Source: Circinella minor (lineage: Eukaryota; Mucoromycota; Mucoromycetes; Mucorales; Lichtheimiaceae). Taken from it: DNA of 64,000 bases. The stretch spans positions 124,001 to 188,000 of the forward strand of contig JAEPRB010000041.1 in NCBI GenBank assembly GCA_016758965.1, written 5' to 3'. Positions 46,186 to 60,640 of this stretch are shown here, one piece after another. Both the position numbers and the translations under genes were made by a program. The notes below the pieces were generated by a model that saw only the letters and a list, made by a program, of their open reading frames with translations, was not told the DNA's origin and ran no database searches. Position 1 is the first letter of the stretch; each line of letters opens with the position of its first letter.

Positions 46186-48064
46186 TTATACCATATTATC
46201 CCCATTAATATTAGAAATTTTACGCGATTTTCGATAAGATTGATGATAAAACGGTGAAACTAATGGTGGTTTACGTCGTATTGAAATCAATGATTCCGCA
46301 CATAAGAAAAGTACTTGCCAAATTCGAACAAAGTAAAGCAAAAATCCAAAGAAAGTTGCTTTATTACTAGCCAATTCTTCTGCTAATTCAAATGCTTCCA
46401 AGGTTGCATTCGCTAATCGATCCGATGAACGTAAAAGTGGAAATTGAAGTAATTTTTCAGTCAGATCATTTCTCCTAGTATTCCTGTTACTGTTGAGACT
46501 ATTATCTTGAAATTGTAATTGTTGATGGTGAAGACTTCTTTCTGCAATAGTACTGCCATAGGATCCTTTCATGGTTGTTGTTGTTGATGGTAAAGGAAGA
46601 GATGTTGCTGCAGTACTTGTGGTAGTAGATGAAGGTAATGGTGGTATAAGAGGTGGTGGTGGAATCATATCAGCAAGTGACTGATATGACAAGACATTAT
46701 CACATCCTTCTACATCTTGTATAGAAAGATCTTTTTCAATACTGCTAATGTATTCTTCTGCATTTATTCGTATGATTTCTTTACCCTTTTCACCTTGGGT
46801 TACTTCATTATTACTATTGGTGTTGCATGATACTTTGATTGATGATGGCTGTTCACCTAATGTTTGATCCTCATTTTCTTCAAATTTTTCTTTTTGTTCT
46901 TCTGCTGCTTCTACTGTTTCTAATTCTGTCACGTTGTGTCCTCGCTCCTTTTGTTGCTCTTCATGTAACATCTCATCGTCACGATTATTCCTGTTGTTGA
47001 TTATAATATCGTTGTTATGTTTGCTACTATCATCATTGTTGACATTCATATTATTATGGATTTCGTCTTCATCGTCGTCGTCATCATCATGACCCATAAC
47101 GGTTGATGGAGGAGGTAGAGGCAAATTACCAGTACGGTACCAATTTACCCAATCAATCTAAAAGAAAATAAAATCAATGTTAGAATTACTAACATATATG
47201 GAGTATATAGTATGACTTCAAATTCAAGAAAGAAAAAAGTATTTTTACTTGATGATGATTATGAAGATCAGGGGCTGTCGGAGCTACCATATTATGGTCC
47301 ACGACATCCTCTTCTTCATCTTCTTCGTCTTCTTCATCCATAATAGTAGGTTGTTGTCTCATCCAAGTATTTTCATCCATAATTTCAGGAGCAGGGGCTG
47401 TCATAACCATCACACCATCATCTCCCATTCCTAAAGGTTGTTGTTCTTCCCAATCAAATTCCATCTCTTGAGGTACCAATTGTGGTGTGAACATAAAATC
47501 ATCTCCTGATAAAAACACCATGGAGTGTGCATTAGGAATTCCCAATAAGATTTGTTGTGATTTAGAATACATGCTATGTAAATGCCAACTTTCTAAAAAT
47601 GTTCGACGATGATACCCTTGTCTGGCAAACTTTTGCATCGTTGCATAAAATATACGAGTCGCAGTTTCATATGTAGGATCCACAGTCATATTATATTCAT
47701 GATTATTTAGCATCAAATCTTTAGTATTTTCTTCTTCGCCTAAACCTGGTTCCATAAGTGGAGGTGGTAATCGAGGTGGGGGTGGAGGAAGTGATAATTG
47801 ATCATGGTCATTTTGTGGTTGTTGTTGTTGTTGTTCGTAATGTTGTTCATTGTCTCTTTGTTGATGGAGAAAAAAAAAGTTATCTTCTGTTGCTGTATGA
47901 AAATATCCACTGTCATGGTGATTAAGTTGTTCTTCTTGTTGAGGAGATAGTGGTTGCTGTGGTGATGAACTATGATGGTGATTATGGTGGTGATGTTCGT
48001 CGGTTAAAGACCATTCGGGAATTCCTGTTGATTCAGGGATGGGAGTAGTAGGAACATGCAGCAT
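46186..48064 (-). CDS. hypothetical protein with conserved Mucorales-type core
   Basis: Two exons on the minus strand, 48064-47249 and 47157-46186, give 595 residues. The ATG at 48064 is the first in-frame methionine. I do not recognise a named family. The N terminus is rich in His, Gln and Pro. A well-folded-looking block in exon 1 reads TATRIFYATMQKFARQGYHR, then TFLESWHLHSMYSKSQQILL and GIPNAHSMVFLSGDDFMFTP. Acidic runs follow. Exon 2 begins IDWVNWYRTGNLPLPPPS, continues through a long acidic, Asn-rich linker, and ends with a hydrophobic/aromatic helix, FFGFLLYFVRIWQVLFLCAE, followed by a basic tail. That helix could associate with a membrane. The two ordered ends separated by disorder suggest an adaptor role, which is a guess only. 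Confidence 0.75.
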
Positions 48065-51000
48065 ATACAACAAATTTCTTTTATTTTTATTTTTATAAAA
48101 GAAGAAAAAAAAAAGAAGAAAAAAGAAGAAGAAATGTGGTTCCTAAGTAGTCTGTATTTGTAAGAGAGAGAAAGAGAGAAAAGAAGAAGACCAAAAAGAA
48201 AAAGAAAGGGAAAAAAAACACACACACACGCACACACACAATACAGAGAGCAAAAAGGGAAATAGAGCTTTTGTGTGTCGTATGTCGTGGCTGGAGTGGC
48301 AAAAAAAAAAACGGTTGGAAAAAGAGAAATGGGGGGGAGAAGGAAAGCTATGACGATTTTTGTATATCCATAGTTTTTTTTTTTTTTTTTTCCTTTCTTT
48401 TTTGTCTGTCTTACATATACTTTTTCGCTTTTCAATTACTCCTTCCCCCAAAAAAAGAAAAAAATATAAGCTGATGATATAAGTAAAGTAGTATAAAAGA
48501 TTTTCTTTACAATTGTAGCTCAATAATACATTTTTTTGCCCGCGCGCGCCCTTTTTTGTTGTATTATATATCATCATCATACACCCCTTTTTTTTTCTAT
48601 TTAGTGAAGTCTCCTTTTTTTTTTTTACTTTTGTGAAACTCTATTCTACTTGTTTCAAAAACTCACTTTTTATTTTTTGATAATTGTATGACATACTTCA
48701 TTTATTTTTTTTCGATTGTGTTTTAAAAAAACTTGTTCCGTCAAGCATATAGTGATTAATATATCTCCTATATTTTTCACACACACACATAATTATGTCT
48801 TAAATGTAGTGCACAAAAGAGTACGTATTCACCCCAAGATATGTTTGTTCCTGAAAAGTAAAATAATAATAATAATAATAATAATAATAAACTAATAAGA
48901 CTTCATTAATAACATATTATGAAGAAAATTCCCGTCGTTATCATAGCATCTTATTATCATATTTGTATATAACACCTTCCTTCTTCCTCTCCCCCCCCCC
49001 CAAAAAAAAAGTAAAAGGATTTCTAGTCTATTATAATAATAACAGTATTTCGAGTTCAATATAAAAGTTTTTTTTTTTTTTTTGCAAGACTCAGATTACC
49101 CTGAAATGAAGGTTTGATGAACAGGCTTTAACAGGTGTAACACCTTTCATCGGGTTCATAATAAAAGCAGCATACGCAGCTGAATTATTGTAGTACAGAA
49201 TTCTGATTTATTTTATGCCTGCGTTGATGTTATCATGAAAAGGATAACCATCCCCAAAGTATAATGCTTCATTTTAGAGAGATGCAATCTCATCTTAGTA
49301 GTAACGATACGTAGTAGTAGTATATATGGTATCTGTTTTGTATACCATAAATGAATATCAAAAAGAGTTCTCACGCTTTCTCTCTCTCAGAATAATATAT
49401 ATTGTACATCAAACTCAATCGTATGATAGAAATAATAAGATTTAGAAGAATATACACGATAATAATTAACTATCGACAGTCAAGAAAGCTGTTTTCAGTC
49501 ATCATCACTAAAATTTTTAATCACTGTAAAGAAAAAAAAATATTGATGTATCAAAAGATCAACTCTAAACTTTGTCATTGTTATTATTGTATCAATTTAT
49601 TTCTTTTGTTCGTGCCATTATGTCAGTTATATACTGAAAATAAAAACATTCATTTAAAATAAGAAGTTATTTTTAGGGCATTATCATATCAACAAATGCG
49701 TTTTTATATATTACGGCAGGGAGCAATAACAACAACAAATAATTTTCAAGATTAGATACATTGGTCGTTTTTCTAAAAGTTATTTTTAAAAAAAATAACA
49801 CACATCGTCCGTGTGTTAGGTTTATACTATTATTTTATATAAATAACATTCACCGTTACTTACACAAAAACACAACATTTTTCTAATTTTTGGGGTGATC
49901 TAAAATTATTTACATAATTCATAAAATGAATAATTTCATTGTATTTAATATACACACTATCACTTTACAACATCTGTACCTGGGTTCTCGACAAGAAGAA
50001 AATAATTGCTATATAACATAAAATATTTATATATACTACATTTGTAATAATATTATTATTAGCTTCCTTAAATGTCTTGTCTCTTTTTTCCTTTTTATAA
50101 GAGAGTTATATTCAATAACAGGTTTGTTTCAAAGTCATTTTGTATGACAAGTTTATAAGGGTTTTTTTTTTTTGGTCCTGTACAACAAAAAAGAATATAA
50201 TATTTGATGTGTTACCAATTACAAGGTTACAAATGTTACTATAATGTAACAAATAACATTGTAACATTCCTCTTAAGCTCTTAATACACAAAGATATACC
50301 GTTACAGTATCTTTTAACAAAAAACTTAATTTTTTCCTTGTAATAACTATATTATGTTAAACTTTTTTAATTATATTTTTTTTTACACATTATTTAATAA
50401 TAATAATAAATAATTTGTTCAAACTTTCATGTATTACAAGGTCAACACAATATTTTCAAATCATGAGAAAGCCGTTTTGTATGAATTGAGTTTTCTTTTT
50501 ATTGATTGGCGAAAAAACTCTATTGTTATGGTACAACAATAACAAATACGTATTATTTATTTATTTTTGTTTTGATCACAATACATGAAAAGAAAACTTC
50601 TAAATTTTCCTTAAATGTTGTATCTACTATGTTAATTCCAATGATAAGTATATATATTTATTTATATCCATGTTGTTTTTAGTTTTCTATATATAAACTG
50701 TACGTACATTTACTATTATCGTTTCATTTTCATGTCACAAATCTACAATTTACTACTACTACTATTATTATTATTACTACTACTTACTACTAACCCTTGT
50801 TACTTATACAGAATTTAGTTTTGAAAGCATTTACTGAGAATTTAAAAATACTTAATCTTCCCCCAACATTGTCACACAGGTAGTTAGCAATAACAATAAT
50901 ATATATAGTACGTATTCATAGTTACTTTTATTAGCCATATACATACTTTGTGAGTGTTAATAACAACTTATTTATATAAAAACAAAGAATAATTTTAGTT

Positions 51001-51427
51001 TTGATACTTATTAATACAGTTAAATAATATTCATTATTAATGGAATATCATAATAGACCAATAATAAACTATTCATTATTATGCTTGCTTATCAAAAAAA
51101 CAGTGTATGTATCAAAAGTATGTATAATTATGAACTCTTATATAAAACTTACTATTTAGGTTTTTAATTGGAATGATAACACCAAAGTAATCATTAGGGC
51201 ATGAAAAAAAAAATGTGTGAGCGCCACTATTCCACACGACTTATTGAAAGACTAAAAACTCAGCTTGCTCACTACCGTTTTGAAAAAATAAGAAAAACGC
51301 GGTAGTTGAGTAACTTACAACAAAGCAAAAAGCATTATTTTCTCCTTTCTTTGTTTTTTTTTTCTTCTTGATATTCAAGGCATATTCAGAAAAAAAAAAG
51401 GCTATTAAATAAACATATACTTTATTA
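48065..51427. other. long intergenic region with microsatellites
   Basis: About 3.4 kb. The first 500 bp, upstream of the hypothetical gene, are purine- and pyrimidine-rich and contain a CA repeat near 48219-48240. An AAT repeat lies near 48860-48890 and a C run near 48992-49001. A segment near 49120-49205 has weak C-box and D-box-like motifs but no convincing snoRNA stem. No gene is supported. Confidence 0.4.
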
Positions 51428-52523
51428 ATGAAAACGCAACAACAACAACATATTGCCGTATTACCAAACGATTGGCTCGAATACCTTGGCAAACATCGCA
51501 TTTTCGAGTTAAAGCCCACTGAATCACAACAAGTAGCACTTACATTTGATCGCGACAATCAATTCGATTCATTTGCGCAGCAATATGATACACGTATCAT
51601 TGTTTTACGAGGAAATGATCTTATTGTTGCTGTTGGATCTCAACTACGTATACTAGATTTAAATGCTGTCAAAGATGCTTGGATCAATATTGCTCCTCAG
51701 TTTATTGATGCTGGTAAAACAAATAGTGATTGGTTACTTGACATTCCATACAAGGTGAAATATCATTATTGTTATTCTGTTTATTTTTGTTTAACTCTTT
51801 AATTTTTATATAATTTAATATATTAAATTGGAGCTATTATTTTTATTTATTTTATTTTTAGACATTAGCTACACCTGAGATCGATTTTACAATTGAATCT
51901 ATTTCTGTCAATGGTTCTGGTACCTTACTTGCAGTTTCAGGACAACAACATGTTGCAGTGGTTTGTTTACCCACACTTGGATTTTCCCATATAACCACTT
52001 ATTCAGCAGAAGGACATGTTAAATGTGATGTATTTATTGTGGGTCAAGAAACATATGATGAAAATGCACGCGTTATAAAATTCTTATGGCATCCATTGAG
52101 TGAAACAAAGACTCATCTTATGGTACTTAGTACTGATGGTGTTTTACGGTAATTAATGAAAAACAATGTATAATAATTCTGTTCATTAATGAAAAAGTAA
52201 AAGAAGATACTCATTCACAACATACATCTATATATCCATTTTGATCATTGCATATATATAGATTATTTGACGTGAGTGGAAACATAAATGAACCAGAACA
52301 ATTATTTGATTTAACACCTACTTTTGGCAATACAATCTTTACAAAACGTCGACCTCGTCGTGGTATTTCAGTTGATGATGATCTTGGATCTGAAGAAGAA
52401 GCAGTTACTTTTACTGTAGGTGGTAAAAGTGAAAAAGAAAGTGCTTGGGAACCTTTTACTGTTTATTTTGCATTAAGAAATGGTGATATATATGCCTTAT
52501 GTCCAGTATTACCACATAACAGG

Positions 52524-52557
<34 letters not shown>

Positions 52558-54327
52558 GTAATTAGAGAGAGAAAAGAGGGTTATATATATTTTAATATTA
52601 TGCAAACAAACAAAAGAAAAACTTTACTGATCAACCAAAAATAAATAAAAATTTACTCAGTGTTCTTCATGATCAACATCTTGAATCACTTGCTTGTGTT
52701 ATCGATGCCAAGACCAATCGTTTATTGGATCAAAAATTAAATGATGCTGATTCGGAATCTAAGGCTTTGTATTATCTTTTACGATTGCAATCTCAATGGA
52801 TTGGTGACTTGATGGAATCAATTAAACCTTTGGACGGTAATACGGTTGTTGTCAATAGTAAGGATCATTGTATACCTTTTGATATTCAACGGCAAGGACC
52901 TTTCAAAGTTGAAGGAAAAAAGGATAATACTTCATGTGGTGAAGTGAGTGATATTCTTTTTCTCAAGACAGAATCTGCCAATGTAATTGCGTTGGCATTT
53001 TCCAATGGTATCATAAAGACTCATTTGCTTGGTGCTCAGGTGGATGCACAATGGTTAATGCCAAATGATATTAAGGATAAGGAAGATTGGAAATATCAGG
53101 TAAGACTTTTTTTTTCCTTTTTTTCTCTATCCCTCACTTATCTAATGGATGATTTAACGTCACATATATAATACACCTTGCTTTTTTTTTTTTTTAGCTT
53201 GGACTATTCCTTTTCTCTGCTGATGTATTACCAAAAGCAACAGTTCAAGAAACAATTGATTTAAATGTTAAAACTACCACATCGGTCATGTTAGTACAAG
53301 ATCCACTTTACAATGATACTTTTTATGTATATCATCGAGAAGGATTGCATCGATTGGCTATTACTAAGCTTGTGGATAACCTTACAATACTCGAAAAAAT
53401 ATTTTCCTCAGGGAAAAATAATCATGAATTTACAAATGCCCTTCAAGAATGGTCTGCCAAAGATAATAGTACTGAAATTCAATGTTTGATTGATTCTTCT
53501 ATTGCAAAGTAAGGTTTAACGAGGGATTAAATTGAAATAATCATGTTAATCATGTTTATAGATAGAAAAAGGGACGATGTTTTAAAACTTATCAATATTT
53601 TTTGTTTTTATTTTTGCGATCTAGTACCAACGATCCATTAATTGGCATTGTTATTATCACCGACATATATTTGACTTATTCAACACTTGGACTTACCCAG
53701 TCATACAAATTAGCTGCTGTGGAACTTGGATTACGATCTTCCAATACTTCAACAACAGCAACAACAACTCCATCATTCCACGATACCAACAAAACTACAA
53801 CTTCATCATGTGATGGAAAATCATCTACCAATAACAGTGCTTCGCTATTAACCGATTCACCATACACTGTACCATCTTCAACTGAACTTTCACAACCTAA
53901 AATTGTGGTACCATCCGAATATACCGGCAAAAAAGAAATTGTCATTACCGAAAACTCATTATTGTTTGTAACCCAAGCGTCGGAAAAACTTTACAATAGT
54001 ATTAAAGAATTGGCTAAATTCAAAGTCAAGGCGGAGAAAAGATTAGCAATTCAACAATTAGAATTGAGTCGACAAGTGGAAGATATTAAAAAACTCTGTG
54101 ATCGTATTGAGCAACAAAATATTCAAGAAGAACAACGTGAAAAAATATTAGCAGCTGCTCAAAGTCATGGTAAACTTGCATTACGTGTAGACAGTGTATT
54201 ACGTAAAGTAATGGGTAGTTATTTGCCTGAATTATCCAATGATGAAAAGAAATGGGTTGAAAGTCTTGAAGAAATTCAAAAAACTATGAATGGTGATCGA
54301 GGATATCAGAAGAGAATCGAAATGGTA

Positions 54328-54366
<39 letters not shown>

Positions 54367-54631
54367 CTTTTGATACTATATCATGGAGAGGTTATGTTTT
54401 TTTTTGTTACTAAAAAAATGTATTATATATATATATATATAGTTAAAATCTCAGGTATCAACTTTACAATCACGAACGACACAATTGAGTGGACAGAAGG
54501 AAGTACATTTAACTTCTGCACAATTAGCTAGTGTACGAAAAACATTAGATGAACAGTAAGTTGATACAAGAATTATTATATTTATTTGTTTTTATGTAAT
54601 ACATAAACGAATTGATAACTAATTATTTGTT

Positions 54632-54663
<32 letters not shown>

Positions 54664-54734
54664 GGGCAATACTTGTACAAGAAACCAGAGAAAAGATTCA
54701 ATCTCTCGAATCAAATATGAACACCACTACCTAA
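51428..54734 (+). CDS. NUP82: nucleoporin Nup82/Nup88
   Basis: Eight exons: 51428-51754, 51862-52148, 52262-52522, 52661-53099, 53198-53508, 53625-54324, 54443-54555 and 54665-54734. They sum to 836 codons (835 residues), with every splice in phase. The first two thirds look like a WD/beta-propeller built of short strands, for example FDRDNQFDSF, VNGSGTLLAVSGQQHVAVVCLP, VIKFLWHPLSETKTHLMVLSTDGVLRLFDV and FTVYFALRNGDIYALCP. The last 250 residues are a long coiled coil (EKLYNSIKELAKFKVKAEKRLAIQQLEL onward). This propeller plus coiled-coil plan is that of Nup82/Nup88, which anchors Nup159/Nup214 on the cytoplasmic face of the nuclear pore for mRNA export. The assignment rests on architecture and the Nup88-like C-terminal pattern. 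Confidence 0.8.
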
Positions 54735-55370
54735 AAAAAATTAAAAAATAAATCACATAATTAAAAATAAAAATAAGTGTCAAAACAAAAAACATTTTTT
54801 TTAAACGCCACTTTAAAAAATATTTTCCAAAGCAAGCAGTCCTAATCTATCTTAATTTCGCCTATTTAAGGACATCAAAAAAAAGTTTTTTTAGTTTTTT
54901 TTTTTTTTTTTTTCTTTAACAACCCTTGCTACCTGCCAACTTTGAATAGTTTTTTAATACTTTCAATGTGGCCTTCTTTCATATAAAAAGTAAAGAACGG
55001 GGAATATAAATTACTTGAAAATCCAGATTAATCACCGAGGGTGCTTAAAAACTGTGCATCTAAGGCTTCATGCCCTGGATATATTTCATTATCATTTATA
55101 TAATAAATTTAATAAGAAAAGGATAAAAGGAATGGAAATAGAGGACTCAACTCTTTTATAAAAAGCACATGAGTGTTCAAAAATAACTTTATAAACTGAG
55201 TAAAAAGTTGAACGCCACCTAATATATACAGTAATGGGACTATATATGTATGTAATTGTTTACTATAATTCGGAAAGACAACGCTAGTAAAAAAAAAAGT
55301 ATTGCGTTGCGTGTGGATTTTTCTTTTTTGTTCTTTTCTCTCTCTCTCTCTTTTTTCCTTCCCACTCTCA
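54735..55370. other. intergenic region between nucleoporin and bestrophin genes
   Basis: AT-rich with a long T run at about 54889-54915 and a CT microsatellite just before the next start (about 55336-55352). It contains the bestrophin promoter. No other gene is supported. Confidence 0.4.
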
Positions 55371-57636
55371 ATGCCTCACATTGTTGGGACACGTTATGAA
55401 GGTAAAAAAAAAAAATCTTTGGTTTTCTCACGCACAGCATAATTTTTTTTTTTCACCATGTGTACTTGTGATCAAGAACCTATTTTATGCGTTTCAAAAA
55501 GAATTTTAAAGTTAACTTTTTTAATATGATATATATACTTGTGTATATTTTTTTCTCTTGTCAATAAAAAAAAAAGCCCTTTTAAAAAACTCTTCTGTCC
55601 AAGAGTTTTGGCGTGGAGTAACAAGTCATATAGTTTATCCTGATGTTCTACGATGGCGAGGATCGGTAAAATAATAATAATAATAATATTTTTCTTTCTT
55701 TACCCAGCAAAAATAAAACCTTTTGTAAAGGCCCTTGTAACTAAGCAACAAATCAAAAAAGGTTCTTTTGAATACGTTACCAGGTGTTGTCGTGACAACC
55801 CTTTTTTCAGCTATTGTATGTCTTATTCATTTACAATTCGGTATTGCTGTTGACATTCCAGTTTCTGTGCGTATGTATCATTATGTGCATTTTCTTTTTT
55901 TAAGGAGTAGAAATTTTTTTTTTGTTTGTGATCAAGGGAAGGGGGGAGAAGAAAAGAGAACTTTTTTTTTAGTTACAGAAAAACGAAACATTACATGATG
56001 TAATATATAACTAAATATATTATACCTTATATAGTATCGACTGTATCGGTAGCATTGGGTATGTTACTAGCCTTTCGTGTCAATACAGCGTAAGTTATTA
56101 TTGCTACTGTTATTATTGTTGACGAGTTTTAGTAAATTTAGAAATTTGATATTGCATTAAGGAACCGCTATATATCTTCTATCATTTTAAATTTGTAATC
56201 TTCTCGCTGTTTTTAGATATGACCGTTTTAATGAAGGTCGAAAATTAATTCAAACTGTTATGGCTACCGTACGTAACCTTACCAGACAAATTTGGATCAA
56301 TGTACCGGAAAGAACACATGGGGATCATTTAGAAAAAATGCGTTGTGTGAAACTTTTATTAGCATTTATGGTAGCAACCAAACATCATTTACGTGGTGAA
56401 TATGGTGCCGATTATGATGACCTGAAAGAATTGCTTCCACCTGGATGGCAACCTTGTAGTATTATCCATGCTCCTCCTACACCAAAATATAAACAACGAA
56501 AGCATAGACAACGTCTTTTAAAGGCTGTACCCTTGATTATCTCCTTTTATAATGCATTTCGACCTTCACGTTATAAACAAAACGGTAGTGGATTAGAACC
56601 AGATGATCCAAATGATTTTGTTAATATTCCTCGATCTGTAGTACGAGAAGCATATCCTGATTCGGATTTAGCGTATGCTAATACAACAGCTGATCTTCGA
56701 CGTATTGCTGCAGAGCAAGATGAACAAGATGACGAACGTCAACACCTCTTTGATCAACATCATACCGGTCCACATGAAGATGAAGCTATTGTACAAGATT
56801 CCAGTACTGGTACTACTACTGCATATGGTAGTATGACCTCTTCTACTTATAGTCATCGCCCTCATCACACGAAGATGTTTACATCCGAAGAAGATTTGCC
56901 TAGCCAAGGAGATGCGGATATTTCATTACCTTTAGAAATTCTTTTTTTGGTTGCATTATATATCAATCAAGCAAAGAATAGCAAAAAAATTGAATCCAAT
57001 TTTGTATCTGTAGTCACTTCATCATTAGATACTTTGGTGAACGCACTTACATCTTTTGAACGCATTGCAAGCACACCAATTCCAAACTCATACCTTATTC
57101 ACTTGTAAAAATTGTTTTTTTATATATCTTTGATGGAATTAATGTATATATAATGTTATTTATTAATACCATTATTCACTTATTATTACTATTATTATCA
57201 TCACTATAGGAAACAAGGTGTTATTTTGTACATCTTTTTCTTGCCTTTTGCTCTTGTCGACTCATTAGCATGGCTCGTTACTCCGATTGTTGCTTTGGTC
57301 TCCTTTACACTTTTCGGTATTGAAGCCATTGGTGCCGAAATCGAAAATCCATGTAAGTTATTAATATTATTACAGAATATAGTTATTATATTTATTATTG
57401 AACCTTTCCCCCCTCCCTCACTTTTTACGACACTACTTATTTCTAATTTCAAATCCATAAATTCTGTAATTATACTCACTATATTTTTTTTTTTACTTTT
57501 GTATTAATACGTAGTTGGTTACGATTATAATGATTTACCATTAAGTACTTATTGTGACCAGTTAAAAAATGAAGTCGCATATATCATTTATCATATTCCA
57601 ACACATTCAAAGAGCATTCTTTTGGATGGATCTTAA
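55371..57636 (+). CDS. bestrophin-like (RFP-TM/UPF0187) membrane channel
   Basis: Seven exons: 55371-55401, 55577-55665, 55762-55870, 56035-56089, 56217-57104, 57210-57352 and 57515-57636, giving 478 residues. The N-terminal part reads SHIVYPDVLRWRGS and then a membrane helix, VLLNTLPGVVVTTLFSAIVC. The family signature follows across two splices: ALGMLLAFRVNTAYDRFNEGRKLIQ. Then come VRNLTRQIWINVPE and KMRCVKLLLAFMVATKHHLRGEY. A variable acidic/His insert occupies the middle. C-terminal helices PIPNSYLIHL, IFFLPFALVDSLAWLVTPIVAL and FTLFGIEAIGAEIENPFGYDYNDLPL are the classic bestrophin end. Family members are pentameric anion channels; fungal ones are little studied. The first exon is short and its intron lacks a strong pyrimidine tract, so the N terminus is the least certain part. 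Confidence 0.88.
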
Positions 57637-60600
57637 ATAAACAAATAGTTTGTTTTCCTACACAAAATTGAAATACTATATCGCCTACTACTATGTTATT
57701 CCGTTTTGTTTAGCTTGTCTTATTATTATTATCATATAGGATAGTATATACTATATATATATATATATTATGAAAGAGTCTTGGATTTGTATCAATGAAA
57801 AGAATGGAGAAAGCGTGTGATCATTCCCAATCTAACGAGGGAACACCGATATAAAAAAAAAATGAGCCGACAGATACGTAGAAAGCAAGAATAGTCGATA
57901 GTAATACGAGTATGAATATGCTCGACTACAGCAGGTCTTACGTACTGTCAAATTTACCAAAGTAGTACATTTGATATTTTGATATCTGTATAAAAGGGTA
58001 TCTTTCTTACATCAAAGAAACTATGATTTTCTTTTATTATCATATATACCTTAAGTTTCTTATTATATCTGCGCGAATCACATCCATACGTAAACTGACC
58101 GATAGGACCGGATTGTAAGTATATAATCATTATTAACGCACTATTTACAGCATCGTTTTTTTCGATTAGAAAAAATAGTCATCTTTTTCAGATATCCTGA
58201 ACATGATACTCAAAAATAACAGTTCATTTTTTATTTACGTATTTGAGACGCATGAACTTAAAGCATGTAATATAAGTTGATATTGGAAAGTACGGATAAA
58301 TGGGAGAAGAAACAAAGCTTGATATTTTAAATTACAATGCACTTTTATCAACAAAAAAAAACATTACTTCAATGTACCCATTTATTTATGTCTCTATACA
58401 ACTTGACATAGTACTTCTAATACTATAGAATAGTGTCGATCTTTTTTTTTTGGATAATTACGTATAATGTTACATTACTATTATTGACCAATGGATTATG
58501 TGCATATACATAATATGTAATAGCCAATGTCATTGCCAAAAAGGTAACATCAAATGATTTACGTATTACAAAAAAAAATGATGAGAAATAAAAATTCAAG
58601 TATACATGCATGCAACCTTTCGATTTATAGATATGTAGGACAAGCAATTATAATGTAGCACTTTCCCTTGTTGTATATATAAACTAACCCAACGACATAG
58701 TGGTATATAAGAGGCTATTATTGAATATCATCGTCAAAATAATTATAATGTTACAACAGGAGAGGCAAATGCATAAAATAGGAACTGCATAAATAATCTT
58801 GTAACTTAGAAGTTTGATATTGCAAGCTTGTAAGGAAATCGGACTTTAATTTTTTGCCTCCATGCACTCTTTTGCACTTGATGTAATATTTTTCTAACCC
58901 TTCTATTAAAATCAATATATATGCGAGTGATATTACAAATTATTATATTTTTGTTTTACATATCAGTATATTTAGACACTATTGCAAATGCGTTCAATTA
59001 TCAAGCTTGATCTTCTATTCCATAAAGTAAAACAAAAAAAAAATCATTTAACGAGATCGGCGGTGTTATAATTTGTGCAGACGTCAAAAGCCCAAAACTA
59101 CAACTGCAAAAAATTTTATGCACGTAAGTGAAACCTTCTTTACTGATTTGTTTGTGAATTAGCTAACCCCCCCTGTTCACATTTTTTTTTTCGAAAATGG
59201 CAAGTAAACAAGATCCAAGAAAAGGTAGGATCTCCGGAAGTACATTTTTTTATACACCCGAATATGAAGTACACTATCCTACCCAAGTGACCTATTTCGG
59301 ATAATTGGATCATTTTTGGAGATGAAGAAAACAAGAACAGTAAATAATATTAACTGATAACATCTAGCTGTATTTGTCGATGATATGAAATTAATACCAA
59401 TGTTATAATATTTGAATTAAAAATGGGTTTTTTGTTGTACCTATTGTTTATTCAATTGTTTCATAGGTAAAGTAAAAGTGATGTATATAAAATAAGTATC
59501 GACACTTGCGAATTGTTCTTTCTGTAGTACGAAAAGTTTAAGTAGCATTTATGCCATGACAACAAGTCGCCTGAAAAATCCCATTTCATGTGATTTGCAT
59601 AACAATGCAAAGTGTTAAAAAAAAGTTTATTACGACATTTTATAATAATTAGCGAGCAAGTAAAAGTGGGTTATATAATGACTATTCATATTTTATGCGT
59701 GCAACGATAAACAACGAAACAGATAGTAAAAGTAACTGTAAAACGGGCTCCACCCGATTTTGGAAAAACAATTCATTTCTTTGACTCTTTTTGATAAATT
59801 AGAAAAAAATCTTTGCTTCCTCATCAACTAGAGATGATAACAATGAAAAGAAAAGAAAAAAAAATAGGGAACGCGTTATTTATAAGATATACACGTCATT
59901 TGGAATAAGTTCCTTTTTTAATCTGATCATGATGATGGATTATTGTTACAGAAAGAAAAAAAAATGCTGTAAATGAAAAGTTTCACGTGGTATCCAAACA
60001 TTTTACTGGGATCAACAAGTACTAAATTGTTTGTCTGAGTTATTTCCCTGTCTTTGGTGCTTTAACCTTAAAAAGTACTGCTATTGAATTTAGTTGATCA
60101 AAAACCCAAAAAAAACACGCAAACCCAACAGGAGAAGATAAATACCAATTAAAGTGAAGAAGAGAGGAAGAAGCACTATTTTATTATAAATAAAAAGATA
60201 GTTTACAAAGAAAAAGTGGATCTCTTGTGTATATGTACGACAATATTGGATGAAGTTGTGAAACCTTGAAAAAAAAGTGCTCTTTTATTTTATATCCAGA
60301 TTTTTCTTATTTCATAAACCGGATCTACGAAATCAAAAAAATGGAATTATAGTGGGTTCTCACGAATCTGTGGGGGTATTAACCTTTTTTTATGATAATC
60401 CCTTAATTCTCTTTTATATGAAAAGCCACGCTTCATTTGGCTCCGTTTGTTTGTTGTTTAAACTAATCTTGGCAAAACCATTATTATCTAACAATTATAG
60501 GATTATTTATAATTGACAAGCAATGAAACCTTCAGAATGTTTGTGATAGTTTTTATAAATAATTTGTTGTTGTGAGAAGAAACAAGGAGAAAGATTGCAA

Positions 60601-60640
60601 GGTTATAATCACGGACCATCTATACCTTATCGAGACGAAA
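57637..60640. other. long intergenic region
   Basis: About 3 kb of AT-rich DNA with TA repeats near 57752-57770. Short frames show no recognisable motifs. No gene or RNA is supported. Confidence 0.4.

Noticed and set aside
49110..49205. Possible C/D-box snoRNA (TGATGAA and a later CTGA)
   Set aside because: No terminal stem pairs the sequence outside the two boxes, and the guide region could not be matched to a target, so chance motifs are the simpler explanation.
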